The notes under the pieces: model-generated
The model's database searches: none
What the model was told of the DNA's origin: nothing
Seen by the model: the letters and a program-made list of their open reading frames with translations, nothing else
From: an uncultured Muribaculum sp.
Lineage (GTDB): Bacteria; Bacteroidota; Bacteroidia; Bacteroidales; Muribaculaceae
Direction of reading: 5' to 3'
DNA: 56,118 bases
Assembly: GCF_910583865.1 (NCBI RefSeq)
Contig: NZ_CAJTYX010000019.1
Coordinates: forward strand, 1-56,118
Shown: positions 26,442-34,700 of the stretch, in pieces
Layout: the number at the start of each line of letters is the position of its first letter
How positions within the stretch are numbered: the first letter of the stretch is position 1
Translations under genes and position numbers: made by a program

Positions 26442-26827
26442 ATTCACGAAAACATAATATAATGGATAAAAGCAATTCCCCGGGGTGGCAGGCTTGGCTT
26501 GTCACCCTCGGGCTTATTCTGATAGTGGTCGGCGTGCTGTTGCCGATAATCGGACAGGGACTCGCCGCCTACCGCTGGGTGTATGCCGCCGGAGCGGTGA
26601 CGTGCCTTGTGGGGCGGCTGTTCAGCCGTGTGCCGGACGGCGCGCCGCTGCGGGTGAAACGGCTGCTGCGCATCGAGTCGTGGTCGGCCATATTCTTTTG
26701 CGCGGGAGCGTTCTTCATGTTCTGGCCCGGCGCCGGTGCAGGCGACTGGCTGGCATTTACCCTCGCCGGCGGCGCGATAATGATTTATACGTCCATCATG
26801 CTCCCTCGCGCCATGCGCAAAGGGTGA
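26438..26827 (+). CDS. Small integral membrane protein, function unknown
   Basis: 129 residues with about four hydrophobic segments (roughly 20-45, 48-63, 82-102 and 107-122). The start at 26438 gives an ATGA overlap with the ftsB-like gene. ATG 26462 (MDKSNSPGW) is an alternative. I do not recognise the family. The coupling suggests a role near cell division or the envelope, but that is only context. Confidence 0.75.
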   Translation: MNSRKHNIMDKSNSPGWQAWLVTLGLILIVVGVLLPIIGQGLAAYRWVYAAGAVTCLVGRLFSRVPDGAPLRVKRLLRIESWSAIFFCAGAFFMFWPGAGAGDWLAFTLAGGAIMIYTSIMLPRAMRKG

Positions 26828-26841
26828 GGCTAAAATATCTA

Positions 26842-26888
26842 AAAATCACGCGGTTTATCCATTTTATGGAGTAAAGCCACGCGATTTT
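26842..26888. terminator. Imperfect dyad, probable terminator before coaX
   Basis: AAAATC-CG-GG-TTTA-TCCAT on the left is mirrored by the segment ending GCCACGCGATTTT. The A run on the left and T4 on the right could let it work in both directions. Confidence 0.5.
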
Positions 26889-26901
26889 CGGCAATATTCG
26901 T

Positions 26902-26909
26902 TAATTTTG
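26902..26909 (+). promoter_or_regulatory. -7 element right before coaX
   Basis: TAATTTTG ends only 8 bp before the ATG at 26918. Transcription from here would start at or next to the start codon, giving a leaderless or nearly leaderless mRNA. Confidence 0.5.
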
Positions 26910-26917
26910 TCATCGCA

Positions 26918-27691
26918 ATGTCGTATAACCTCGTCATAGATCAAGGCAACTCCACGGCCAAGGTGGCTGTGTTCGAGGGTGATAGCCTTGTGGAACAGTG
27001 GCGCTGCGAAGAGCTTCTTCCTGAAGTGCTGCGGCGCGTGGCTGCGTCTACCCCCATAGATGCCGCCATCTACTGCTCCGTGACCCATCATAGCGAGAAC
27101 ATAGTGGTGACGCTGCGCGAGCTTGCGGGTAAGGTCTACGAGCTTACCTCGTTGCTCCCCCTGCCGATCACGCTTGGCTATGCCACGCCGTCATCGCTTG
27201 GACGCGACCGTATAGCCGCTGTTGCCGGTGCACGGGCGATGCTCCCCGGACGCACCGTGCTCGTGGTCGACGCCGGCACCGCCATCACCTACGACCTTCT
27301 TCTCCCCGACGGCACTTTCCCGGGGGGCAACATCGCTCCCGGGCTATGGCTGAGGGCCGAATCGCTCAACCGCCATACCGAGCGGCTCCCGCTGGTCAAC
27401 GTGGAGACTCCCGGCGACGTGCCTCTCTGGGGCACCGACACACCCCGCGCCATCACTGCGGGAGTGGTGCGCGGCGTGGCCGGCGAGATCGACTATTACC
27501 GCAGTCTGCTCCCCGCTGACGCAGCGGTGGTGCTCACCGGCGGCGATGCCGTGCGTCTGGCTCCTTTTGTCCCGCAGCACCCCGCCGCAGAGGTCATCGT
27601 CGAGCCAGCCCTGGTGTCGAGGGGGCTAAACCACATATTGCAATACAATCTTTCCCTAAAAGAACAGAACCAGTCTCTCCCACAGACATAA
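26918..27691 (+). CDS. coaX: Type III pantothenate kinase
   Basis: A 257-residue cytoplasmic enzyme that phosphorylates pantothenate in the first step of coenzyme A synthesis. The ASKHA-fold motifs of CoaX are visible: the phosphate-1 loop VIDQGNSTAKVAVF at the N-terminus, LGRDRIAAVAGARAM, the phosphate-2 motif LVVDAGTAITYDLL, GGNIAPGLWLRAESLNRHTERLP and VVLTGGDAVRL near the C-terminus. Length is normal. It heads a conserved Bacteroidales run: coaX, barrel protein, lptC, CNNM protein. Confidence 0.95.
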   Translation: MSYNLVIDQGNSTAKVAVFEGDSLVEQWRCEELLPEVLRRVAASTPIDAAIYCSVTHHSENIVVTLRELAGKVYELTSLLPLPITLGYATPSSLGRDRIAAVAGARAMLPGRTVLVVDAGTAITYDLLLPDGTFPGGNIAPGLWLRAESLNRHTERLPLVNVETPGDVPLWGTDTPRAITAGVVRGVAGEIDYYRSLLPADAAVVLTGGDAVRLAPFVPQHPAAEVIVEPALVSRGLNHILQYNLSLKEQNQSLPQT

Positions 27692-27717
27692 CCCCGGCTT
27701 CCACGGAAGCCCAACAC

Positions 27718-28995
27718 ATGCGATCGATGAATCTACGCAAATCATTTGTCACCGCCGCCCTGGGTGCGGCTCTTCTCTTCCCGGCGGTCAGCGCGAACGC
27801 CCAGGAGGGGATGACACCATATTCGAAGTACGGCTACGGCATACTCAACGACCAGGCCACGTCGGCCCAGCGCGCCATGGGCGGCGTGGGCTACGCCATG
27901 TCGTCAAGCCGCCAGATCAACGTGATGAACCCCGCGAGCTACGCGGCTATCGACTCCATCACGTTCCTCTTCGACATGGGCATCACCATGTCGAAGCTTT
28001 GGAGCAGCGAGACCGACACCAAAGGCGTGCGCCACAACGAACAGGAGTTCGGTGGCGGCCTCAACTATGTGACCATGCAGTTTCCCGTGGCCAAGAACAT
28101 GGGCATGGCCATAGGCCTGGTGCCCCTGTCGTCGGTAGGCTACTCTTTCGCCAACCGCATCGACAACGGCAGTGAGGCCCGTTCGGGCCAGGGCGGCCTC
28201 AACTGGCTCTTCGCCGGCTACTCGATACGTCCGATAAAGGGTCTTAGCGCGGGTGTCAACTTCGGCTACATGTTCGGCACGGTGATCAACGACACCTATG
28301 TCTACACCAACAACGGTTCGCAGACCCTCTTCGAGACCCAGGTGGAGGTGCGCGACTACCATCTCCAGCTGGGCGTGCAGTATGGCTACGACATCAACCG
28401 CGACAACCGCGTCACCGCCGGCGTGACATTCACTCCCGGCAAGTCGCTCCTGGGCCATGCCTGGGGGCTGAACTACGACATGACCCAGACCGACCACAAG
28501 GCCGACACTGTGGGCTACACTTCGCTGCGCCACAAGTACACGCTCCCGGCGGTTTGGGGCTTCGGCGCCAACTGGCAGTGGCGCGAGAGGCTGATGGTGG
28601 AGGCCGACTTCACTTTCTCGCCATGGAAGAGCGCGAAATTTCCCGACATAGATTCGGAGAAACAGACGATGGAATTCAGCGATCGCTGGAAACTCGCCTT
28701 CGGCGCCCAGTACAGCCACAAGGCCAGAGGAAACTATCTTGAGCGCATCACCTACCGTGCCGGCGGATTCTATGAAAACAGCTATATCAAAGTGCTCGGC
28801 AACACCGTGAAGGAGTACGGGGCATCTATTGGTCTCGGGCTTCCCGCCCCCGCCGGCAAGACGCTGATCAATCTCGGCGTGGAGTGGCGTCACCGCCAGG
28901 CCAGCCCCAACGCCCTCATCAAGGAGGACTACATCAACGTGACGTTAGGCATCAACTTCAACGAACGCTGGTTCTACAAAAACAAGATCCGATGA
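27718..28995 (+). CDS. Outer-membrane beta-barrel protein of unknown function
   Basis: A 425-residue protein with a signal peptide (cleavage near SANAQ, about 28). A second ATG at 27727 is a possible start. The mature part is made of alternating amphipathic strands and resembles a FadL-like or porin-like barrel. The opening TPYSKYGYGILNDQATSAQRAMGGVGYA and the internal NVMNPASYAAID are typical of the Bacteroidetes family found beside coaX and lptC. The gene overlaps lptC by 4 bp (ATGA). A part in lipid or LPS handling is only suggested by this coupling. Confidence 0.85.
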   Translation: MRSMNLRKSFVTAALGAALLFPAVSANAQEGMTPYSKYGYGILNDQATSAQRAMGGVGYAMSSSRQINVMNPASYAAIDSITFLFDMGITMSKLWSSETDTKGVRHNEQEFGGGLNYVTMQFPVAKNMGMAIGLVPLSSVGYSFANRIDNGSEARSGQGGLNWLFAGYSIRPIKGLSAGVNFGYMFGTVINDTYVYTNNGSQTLFETQVEVRDYHLQLGVQYGYDINRDNRVTAGVTFTPGKSLLGHAWGLNYDMTQTDHKADTVGYTSLRHKYTLPAVWGFGANWQWRERLMVEADFTFSPWKSAKFPDIDSEKQTMEFSDRWKLAFGAQYSHKARGNYLERITYRAGGFYENSYIKVLGNTVKEYGASIGLGLPAPAGKTLINLGVEWRHRQASPNALIKEDYINVTLGINFNERWFYKNKIR

Positions 28996-29684
28996 CCCTC
29001 CGGACGATGCGCGTGCTTCCTGCCGCAGCCTGCCTGATGATCCTTGCCGGCGCTATGGGCGCGTGCAAGGAGGAAAAGACGGCGACGGTGAGCCTTGACG
29101 TGAAGGGCGACAGCGTGCCTACGATGACCACCCACGCCGTCACGTCGCTCATCTCCGACAGCGGGCAGATACGCTACCGCATCACCACCGATAACTGGCT
29201 CGTCTACGATGAGGCGCAGGTGCCGATGTGGCGCTTCCCCGACGGACTGTACCTTGAGAAGTTCGACAAAGATTTTGCCATAGATGCCACCGTGCAGTGT
29301 GACTCTGCGGTCTATTTCAGCCAGCGCGGACTGTGGCGTCTCGACGGTAATGTCAACATCCTAAATACGATAGGCGAGAAATTCCTCTCGCAGCAGGTGT
29401 TCTGGGACCAGCGTCTCAATAAGGTCTACTCCGATTCGTTCATACACATCGAGCGTGCCGACCGCACAATCGAGGGTTATGGCTTCGAGTCGAACGACAA
29501 GATGACGCGCTACCGCATCACCAATCCGACCGGCATATTCCCTGCCAGCGACTTCAATCCTGGCCGTGAACCGGATGAGCGGACAGACAGTGCTGCCGAT
29601 AGTGCCGCAGCCCCGGCGTTGCCCCCCGTCAAGACTTTACCCCGGCCTAAGAAGCCCGATCTGCCGCCAAAACCGATGAAATAA
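28992..29684 (+). CDS. lptC: LptC-family LPS export protein, lipoprotein form
   Basis: 230 residues. LptC carries LPS from the LptBFG transporter to LptA in the periplasm. The start at ATG 28992 overlaps the preceding stop as ATGA and gives an SPII signal (LAGAMGAC, Cys about 25). The beta-jellyroll core is about 55-185, with ISDSGQIRYRITTDNWLVYDE, WRFPDGLYLEKFD and WRLDGNVNILNTIGEKFLSQQVFWDQRLNKVYSDSFI, the characteristic LptC/OstA layout. The tail is Pro/Lys/Ala-rich (about 195-230). A lipid anchor in place of a TM helix is usual for this phylum. Confidence 0.9.
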   Translation: MTLRTMRVLPAAACLMILAGAMGACKEEKTATVSLDVKGDSVPTMTTHAVTSLISDSGQIRYRITTDNWLVYDEAQVPMWRFPDGLYLEKFDKDFAIDATVQCDSAVYFSQRGLWRLDGNVNILNTIGEKFLSQQVFWDQRLNKVYSDSFIHIERADRTIEGYGFESNDKMTRYRITNPTGIFPASDFNPGREPDERTDSAADSAAAPALPPVKTLPRPKKPDLPPKPMK

Positions 29685-29709
29685 CCGAACAAAAACGCTC
29701 TCTGACGAT

Positions 29710-31002
29710 ATGGATCCCAATTGGAGCATATGGCTCATAATCACGATTGCTTCTCTCATTCTCTCGGCTCTCTTCTCGGGGGTCGAGATAGCCTACATAT
29801 CTTCCAACCGCGTCAAGGTCGAGATCGATGTGAAGCGCGGCGGACTTATCGGCAAGATCATCAACCTCTATTACACCCATCAGGAACTGTTCATCTCGAC
29901 TATCCTTGTCGGCAACAACATCGTGCTTGTCATCTACGGCATGGGCGCCGCCACGCTTCTTGAGCCATGGATAGCGCAGTGGTGTCCCAACGAGGCCGGA
30001 ATCCTTATCGTGCAGACGCTTATCTCCACGGCCATCATCCTCCTTACGGGTGAATTCTTCCCCAAGACCATATTCCGCATCAACCCAAATTCGTCGCTGA
30101 GGGTGTTTTCGCTCCCGATATTCTTCTTCTGGATAGTGCTTTACCCCATATCGGCATTTACCACATGGCTCTCCAAGGCTCTGATGTGGATAGCGGGGAT
30201 ACGCAATGTCAACCATACGCTCGGAGTGCTTACCGTGGGCGACCTCAACCAATATATACAGACAACTATCGACGAGCAGGCTTCGGAGGTCAAGGTAGAG
30301 AACGAGGTGAAGATCTTCCACAATGCCATCGACTTCTCGTCGACGCATCTGCGCGACTGCATGACACCGCGCAACGAGATTGTTGCAGTGAATATCGACA
30401 CTACCGACCGCGATGAGCTGTCGGCGCTGTTCACCTCGTCGGGGCGCAGCAAGATACTTGTCTACCGCGAGGATATCGACAATGTGCTCGGATACATCCA
30501 TGTCAGTGAGCTTTTCGTTCCCGACAGCGACTGGAAGGAGGCTGTCAAGCCGGTGCTGTTCGCTCCGGAGACACTGCTTGCCAACAAGATGATGCGCCGA
30601 CTGCTGAGCGAGAAGCGCTCCATGGCGGTTGTGATCGACGAGTTCGGCGGCACGGCGGGTCTGGTATCGCTTGAGGACCTCGTGGAGGAGATTTTCGGTG
30701 ACATCCAGGATGAGCATGACAACGCGCGCCTTACCGCCCGTGAGGTCGAGCCGGGGGTGTATGAATTCTCCGGCAGGTGCGAGATCAGCTATCTGCATGA
30801 TGCTTTCGGCATAGATCTTGAGGAGAGCGACGAATACCAGACCCTTGCCGGATTCATCCTGCACAATCTGGGCGAGATTCCCGCTCAAGGGTCGACGATA
30901 GAGCTTGAGGGGTGGACGCTGACCATATTGCGCCGCACGGCTACGCGCCTTGAGCTGATAAGGCTCACAAAGAGCGCCGACTCTTCTTCCGAGAAGGAGT
31001 AA
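29710..31002 (+). CDS. CNNM/CBS-domain transporter-like protein (HlyC/CorC family)
   Basis: 430 residues. The N-terminal CNNM (DUF21) membrane domain (about 1-190) holds three or four helices and the motifs LILSALFSGVEIAYISSN and GEFFPKTIFRINPN. A CBS pair follows (about 205-335, MTPRNEIVAVNID; MAVVIDEFGGTAGLVSLEDLVEEIFGDIQDEHD). A CorC_HlyC domain ends it (about 345-425). Family members are linked to magnesium or cobalt efflux. The older name hemolysin is misleading. It lies 25 bp after lptC in the same direction. The SurA/PpiD-like gene that often comes next in Bacteroidales is absent. Confidence 0.93.
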   Translation: MDPNWSIWLIITIASLILSALFSGVEIAYISSNRVKVEIDVKRGGLIGKIINLYYTHQELFISTILVGNNIVLVIYGMGAATLLEPWIAQWCPNEAGILIVQTLISTAIILLTGEFFPKTIFRINPNSSLRVFSLPIFFFWIVLYPISAFTTWLSKALMWIAGIRNVNHTLGVLTVGDLNQYIQTTIDEQASEVKVENEVKIFHNAIDFSSTHLRDCMTPRNEIVAVNIDTTDRDELSALFTSSGRSKILVYREDIDNVLGYIHVSELFVPDSDWKEAVKPVLFAPETLLANKMMRRLLSEKRSMAVVIDEFGGTAGLVSLEDLVEEIFGDIQDEHDNARLTAREVEPGVYEFSGRCEISYLHDAFGIDLEESDEYQTLAGFILHNLGEIPAQGSTIELEGWTLTILRRTATRLELIRLTKSADSSSEKE

Positions 31003-31013
31003 GGGTGGCATCA

Positions 31014-31444
31014 TCACCATGCTACATGTATCCAGAGGCCGCCGCGTTCCCAAATGAGTTCGTGGTGGGGGAGTGTGCGCAGTATATCGTAGAGCCTGCG
31101 GTTGTCGGCGCGGGAGCCGGTGGTGAGGTCGGCAGCCCGTCCCAGAAGATGGTATGAGCGTTTTGCGCCGCCTACGACAGCGTTCAAAGCGGGGCAGCGG
31201 TAGCCGCTGTTGACGTAGATGGGAATTCCTAACTGTGTTCGTGCCGGTTCGAGTACGTCGTTTATAAGCCGGTAAGGGCGTCGACAGCCTCGGGCGAAGG
31301 TGTGTTGTCGATTCCGAGCCGCGTGGCGGTTGCTGAGCGTGTCAGCTCGCGTATGGTGAAGTGTGTGGCCGCCTCCTTGGCGTCGAGCGGTGTGGCGGCT
31401 TCCGCCGCCGCTACCGATAGGGCGATAATGGTGTTTCTTGTCAT
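31014..31444 (-). pseudogene. Peptidase M15 family gene with a -1 frameshift
   Basis: The reading frame from ATG 31444 encodes a signal-like start, then HFTIRELTRSATATRLGIDN and EAVDAL, and stops at 31262. The homology continues in another frame as RLINDVLEPARTQLGIP, VNSGYRCPALNAVVGGAKRSYHLLGRAADL and WIHVAW, ending with TGA at 31014-31016. Those pieces hold the M15 zinc ligands (H and D of SYHLLGRAADL, and the last His in WIHV). One missing C in the minus-strand run ACCGGCTT (about 31268-31272; ACCCGGCTT expected) accounts for the shift. M15_3 enzymes cleave peptidoglycan peptides. It is either a recent pseudogene or a base-calling error. Confidence 0.85.
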
Positions 31445-31485
31445 AGTAACAGTTGTGATAAATGGTTTATTTGTTGTTTTCGATG

Positions 31486-31517
31486 CAAAGATATAATGGA
31501 ATATTGCAATATGCAAA
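31486..31517 (-). promoter_or_regulatory. Promoter of the M15 gene
   Basis: On the minus strand: -33 TTTG (31517-31514), 20 bp, -7 TATCTTTG (31493-31486). The start is expected near 31479. A perfect promoter fits a gene that lost its frame only recently. Confidence 0.75.
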
Positions 31518-31542
31518 TTTTGTATGAATAAAATGTAAAAAA

Positions 31543-31590
31543 GGTCGGTCTGACCAGTCGGACTGGTCTGACGGGTCAGACTCGTCTGAC
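31543..31590. repeat. 9-bp periodic array of GTCNGAC units, copy 1
   Basis: TCTGAC, TCGGAC, TCTGAC, TCAGAC and TCTGAC recur every 9 bp with variable 3-base spacers. Most units have the odd palindrome GTCNGAC. A related array lies at 42711-42782. Both stand next to a GCGGTGTGCCG hairpin. Confidence 0.85.
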
Positions 31591-31636
31591 AAATACAGGC
31601 TGAATAGGCTGTCTTTTCACAAAAAGGCGGTGTGTG

Positions 31637-31671
31637 AAAAAAAGCGGTGTGCCGGTTTTTCGGCACACCGC
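31637..31671 (-). terminator. Terminator of the 1445-residue protein gene
   Basis: GCGGTGTGCCG (31644-31654) pairs perfectly with CGGCACACCGC (31661-31671). T7 follows on the minus strand (31643-31637). Confidence 0.9.
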
Positions 31672-31721
31672 CTTGATGTTTCAGGGGATTGTCCCCGGGA
31701 TTTAATGGCTGTCAGGCCATT

Positions 31722-34700
31722 TTATTTTACGAGGATCTTGTGGACTGAACCTGAGGCCCTGACGATGTAGACGCCGGGTGCTGCGGGAATCTCGACCATA
31801 TCCTCACGGGCCATGGCGTCGTGGATCATGCGACCGTCGGAAGCGAATGCTGCCACTTGGCATGACGCACAGCCGGAGACGATGATGCGTCCGTTTTCCG
31901 ACCATACCTTGATGTTGTCGGCTACGGGCGAGCCGATTGATGAAGTACCCACGGTGGCCTTGTTAGAGCCGTTTGACTCACGGTCGCCGTAGATGGCGGT
32001 CACCATCCAGCTGTGGCCATCGGGGGTGTCGACAGGATCGGTGAATGCCGGTGCGGTGAGGGGGGTGTCGTTAACGAGCCTGCCGTCGCGGTAGACGTTG
32101 TAGCCTGTGACGGTCAATCCGTATGACGACATCGGAGTGTAGGTCACATCGTCAATCATGAGCATGAACGAGTTGGTGGCATAGGAGCGTATCGCGAAGT
32201 ATCGCGCGCCTTCGGGGAGGGCGGACTCGTAGCGTGTCCATGTGGCGGGCACAGTCTCCACGTTCAGCTCGGTAGCCTTGAAATCGGAGGGTTCGAGCGA
32301 TCCGGTAGAGTAGAGCACCTGTATGCGCTCTGGATATGACGAGCTGTAGCTGCGTGCGTAGAACGACACGGTCTGTGCCTGTCCGCTGAGTTCAGGCGAT
32401 ATGGCCCAGTCGTCGGTGGTGCCGTTGTCGTAGCGTGCGAATGCTGCCAGATACTGCTTGCCGGAGTAGGGTGCGAGCGGCTTGTTGCCCTCAAAAATTC
32501 CGGTAGCGCTGAATGTGAAGAAGGATGCAAGCGTCTTTCCGGGGGTGATGCCGGGAATCTCGACCTCGCCGAATCCGCACACCGGAGCGCCGTCGATATC
32601 TCTCATGGCCCATCCGTAGGGGTAGTGGCTCCATGACTCGTTGCTCTCGAAGTCGTCGGTGAGCGCTTTTGCAGGTTCTGTAGGAATCACGGGAGCCGTC
32701 CAGGCGAGGGCTATGCCGCCGTCGGCACGTGTGGCTGTCAGCGATTCAGGAGCGGCGAGCGATGAGGGCATCCGGCGAACGGTGGCCGTGGCCTCGTCAT
32801 TCTCATTGATATTGTCGTCGGCGTGGCGCACTACGGCCTTGAACTCTACGGGAGCGTCGGTGACAGCGCTCAGGACGGCCTTGAACGATACGGTCGTGGA
32901 TGCTGACGGCTCGATCGCGGGGGCGTCGTAGTACACGTCATAGAGGCTTTCGCCGGTATAAAGCTCGATTTCATATTCCGATGCCACGGAGGCGCCGTTG
33001 TTGGCAACCGTCACGTCGATGTTGAATTCCTCAGCGCCTCTCACGTAGGCAGGGGCCGATATGGATTTTACCTCAAGGTCTACGGCGGCCATCTCCTCCA
33101 CATTTATGTTGTCGATGTAGGTCGAGGTGTAGGGGCGGTCGTGGGTAGTGGCCGTGAAGCGCAGGGCTACTGTCTTGCCTGCGTATTGGTTCAGCGTGAC
33201 AATCACTTCATGCCAGCCTTGTGTGGCTCCCATTTCGGTCACGGTCTTGCTGAATACCTCCGTCCACTCGCCGCCGTCGGCGCTGACCGATATGGCGAGG
33301 GTGTTAAGGTCGAGGCCTTCGTTGTCGGGGGTATAGCTGTAGAAGCGCAGGCACGGTGCACTCATGCCGGCGAGGCTTATCTTGCCTGTTGACAACGCTC
33401 CGCAGTAGCCGGCGAAATAGCCGTTCATCGCCATGAATCCTCCGTCGCCGTCTTGCGATGTGACGTCGCTGTTGTCGGACTGCGGTGTCCAGTTGCCATA
33501 GTTGATTCGTTCGGCTGAATATATCGTGGATGCCTTTCCTCCGGCATATGATTCGTGGAAACCGGTGTAGGGAGTGCCGACGGGTATGCGCAAGGTCTGG
33601 GTCTTTTCGCTCTCCCCACGGTCGGTCAGGGCGGCCACGGAGTATTGCACGAACTTCTGGACGCCTGCCTCGACACCACGGAACGTATGCGATGTGCCGG
33701 ACACGTTTTCAGCTACCGCCGGTCCGTAGGAGTCGATGTCGTAGATGTTATAGCGCACCTTCGCCGGATTGATCGGCTTGCCGTCGGCAGAAAGGGCTGT
33801 CTCGTCCCATGCCACCTTTACCTCTCCGTCGGATACTTCCGAGATTGTGACGCCGGCAGGGGCGGCGGCCAGAGGTGTGCCGACAAACACGGTCAGCGTG
33901 GATTCTGCGCCGGCATTGCCATCCTTGAATGCTACGGCGCGGTAGGTGTGGTCGCCGCCTGTCTCAAGGGTGTCGTCGAATGTCAGCACTGCTCCCGGAA
34001 CGGGATTGTCGAATGTCTTGACAAGAATGTCTCCACGGCTGATCTCGATCTTGTCGAGGCGGTCGATGGAATTGCCGGCCATGTCGGCGGATGGGGCCTT
34101 GACTGACAGCGTGGCGATGTATTCGCCGTCGGGATCGGCTGTGGCGGTCATCTCTTCCGGACGGGCGGGAGCACCGGCATTGATTCCACTCTCGACGGTA
34201 ATCTCGCAGACTTCGAGATTAAACATGTTTGCATCGGATATGCCATGTAGTCCTACGTGGTAGATGCCTGATTCTGTTGGTGCGATGAAGTCGCCGAATG
34301 TCTCATATTCGCCTGAGAGGGTCACGGGGTCGACAAGTTTGCCTGTCATGTCGGCAACTGTCGCTCCGTTGCCCCAGCGGGCCTCGATTTTTTCGGGGTA
34401 GCGGGCGTTGGAGCTGCGTGCCTTGAATGTGGCGCGGTACACTTTGCCGGCTTCGAGCGGGAGCGGCGGGGATATCAGCCAGTCGTCCATGGCCAGGCTG
34501 CCGTATTTCACTCGGGCGGTTCCGGAGTAATATTCCCAGGTCTTGCCGTCGCCGTTGGCGTCGATTATGGTGAAGAATCCGATGGATTCAGCCGATGAGA
34601 AGTTTTCCGACCATGGGATTGTCGGGGTGCCGCACACTACCTTGTTGGATTCGGCGTTTTCAGAGACGAGGCCATGGTTGGTTGCAGTGACGACATAGCT

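Noticed and set aside
29647..31053. A 468-codon open frame opposite the CNNM gene
   Set aside because: The opposite strand encodes a complete CNNM/CBS/CorC protein. This frame shows no recognisable fold or start context.
31543..31590. CRISPR array
   Set aside because: The units are 6-7 bp with a 9-bp period, without spacers of 30 bp or cas genes.
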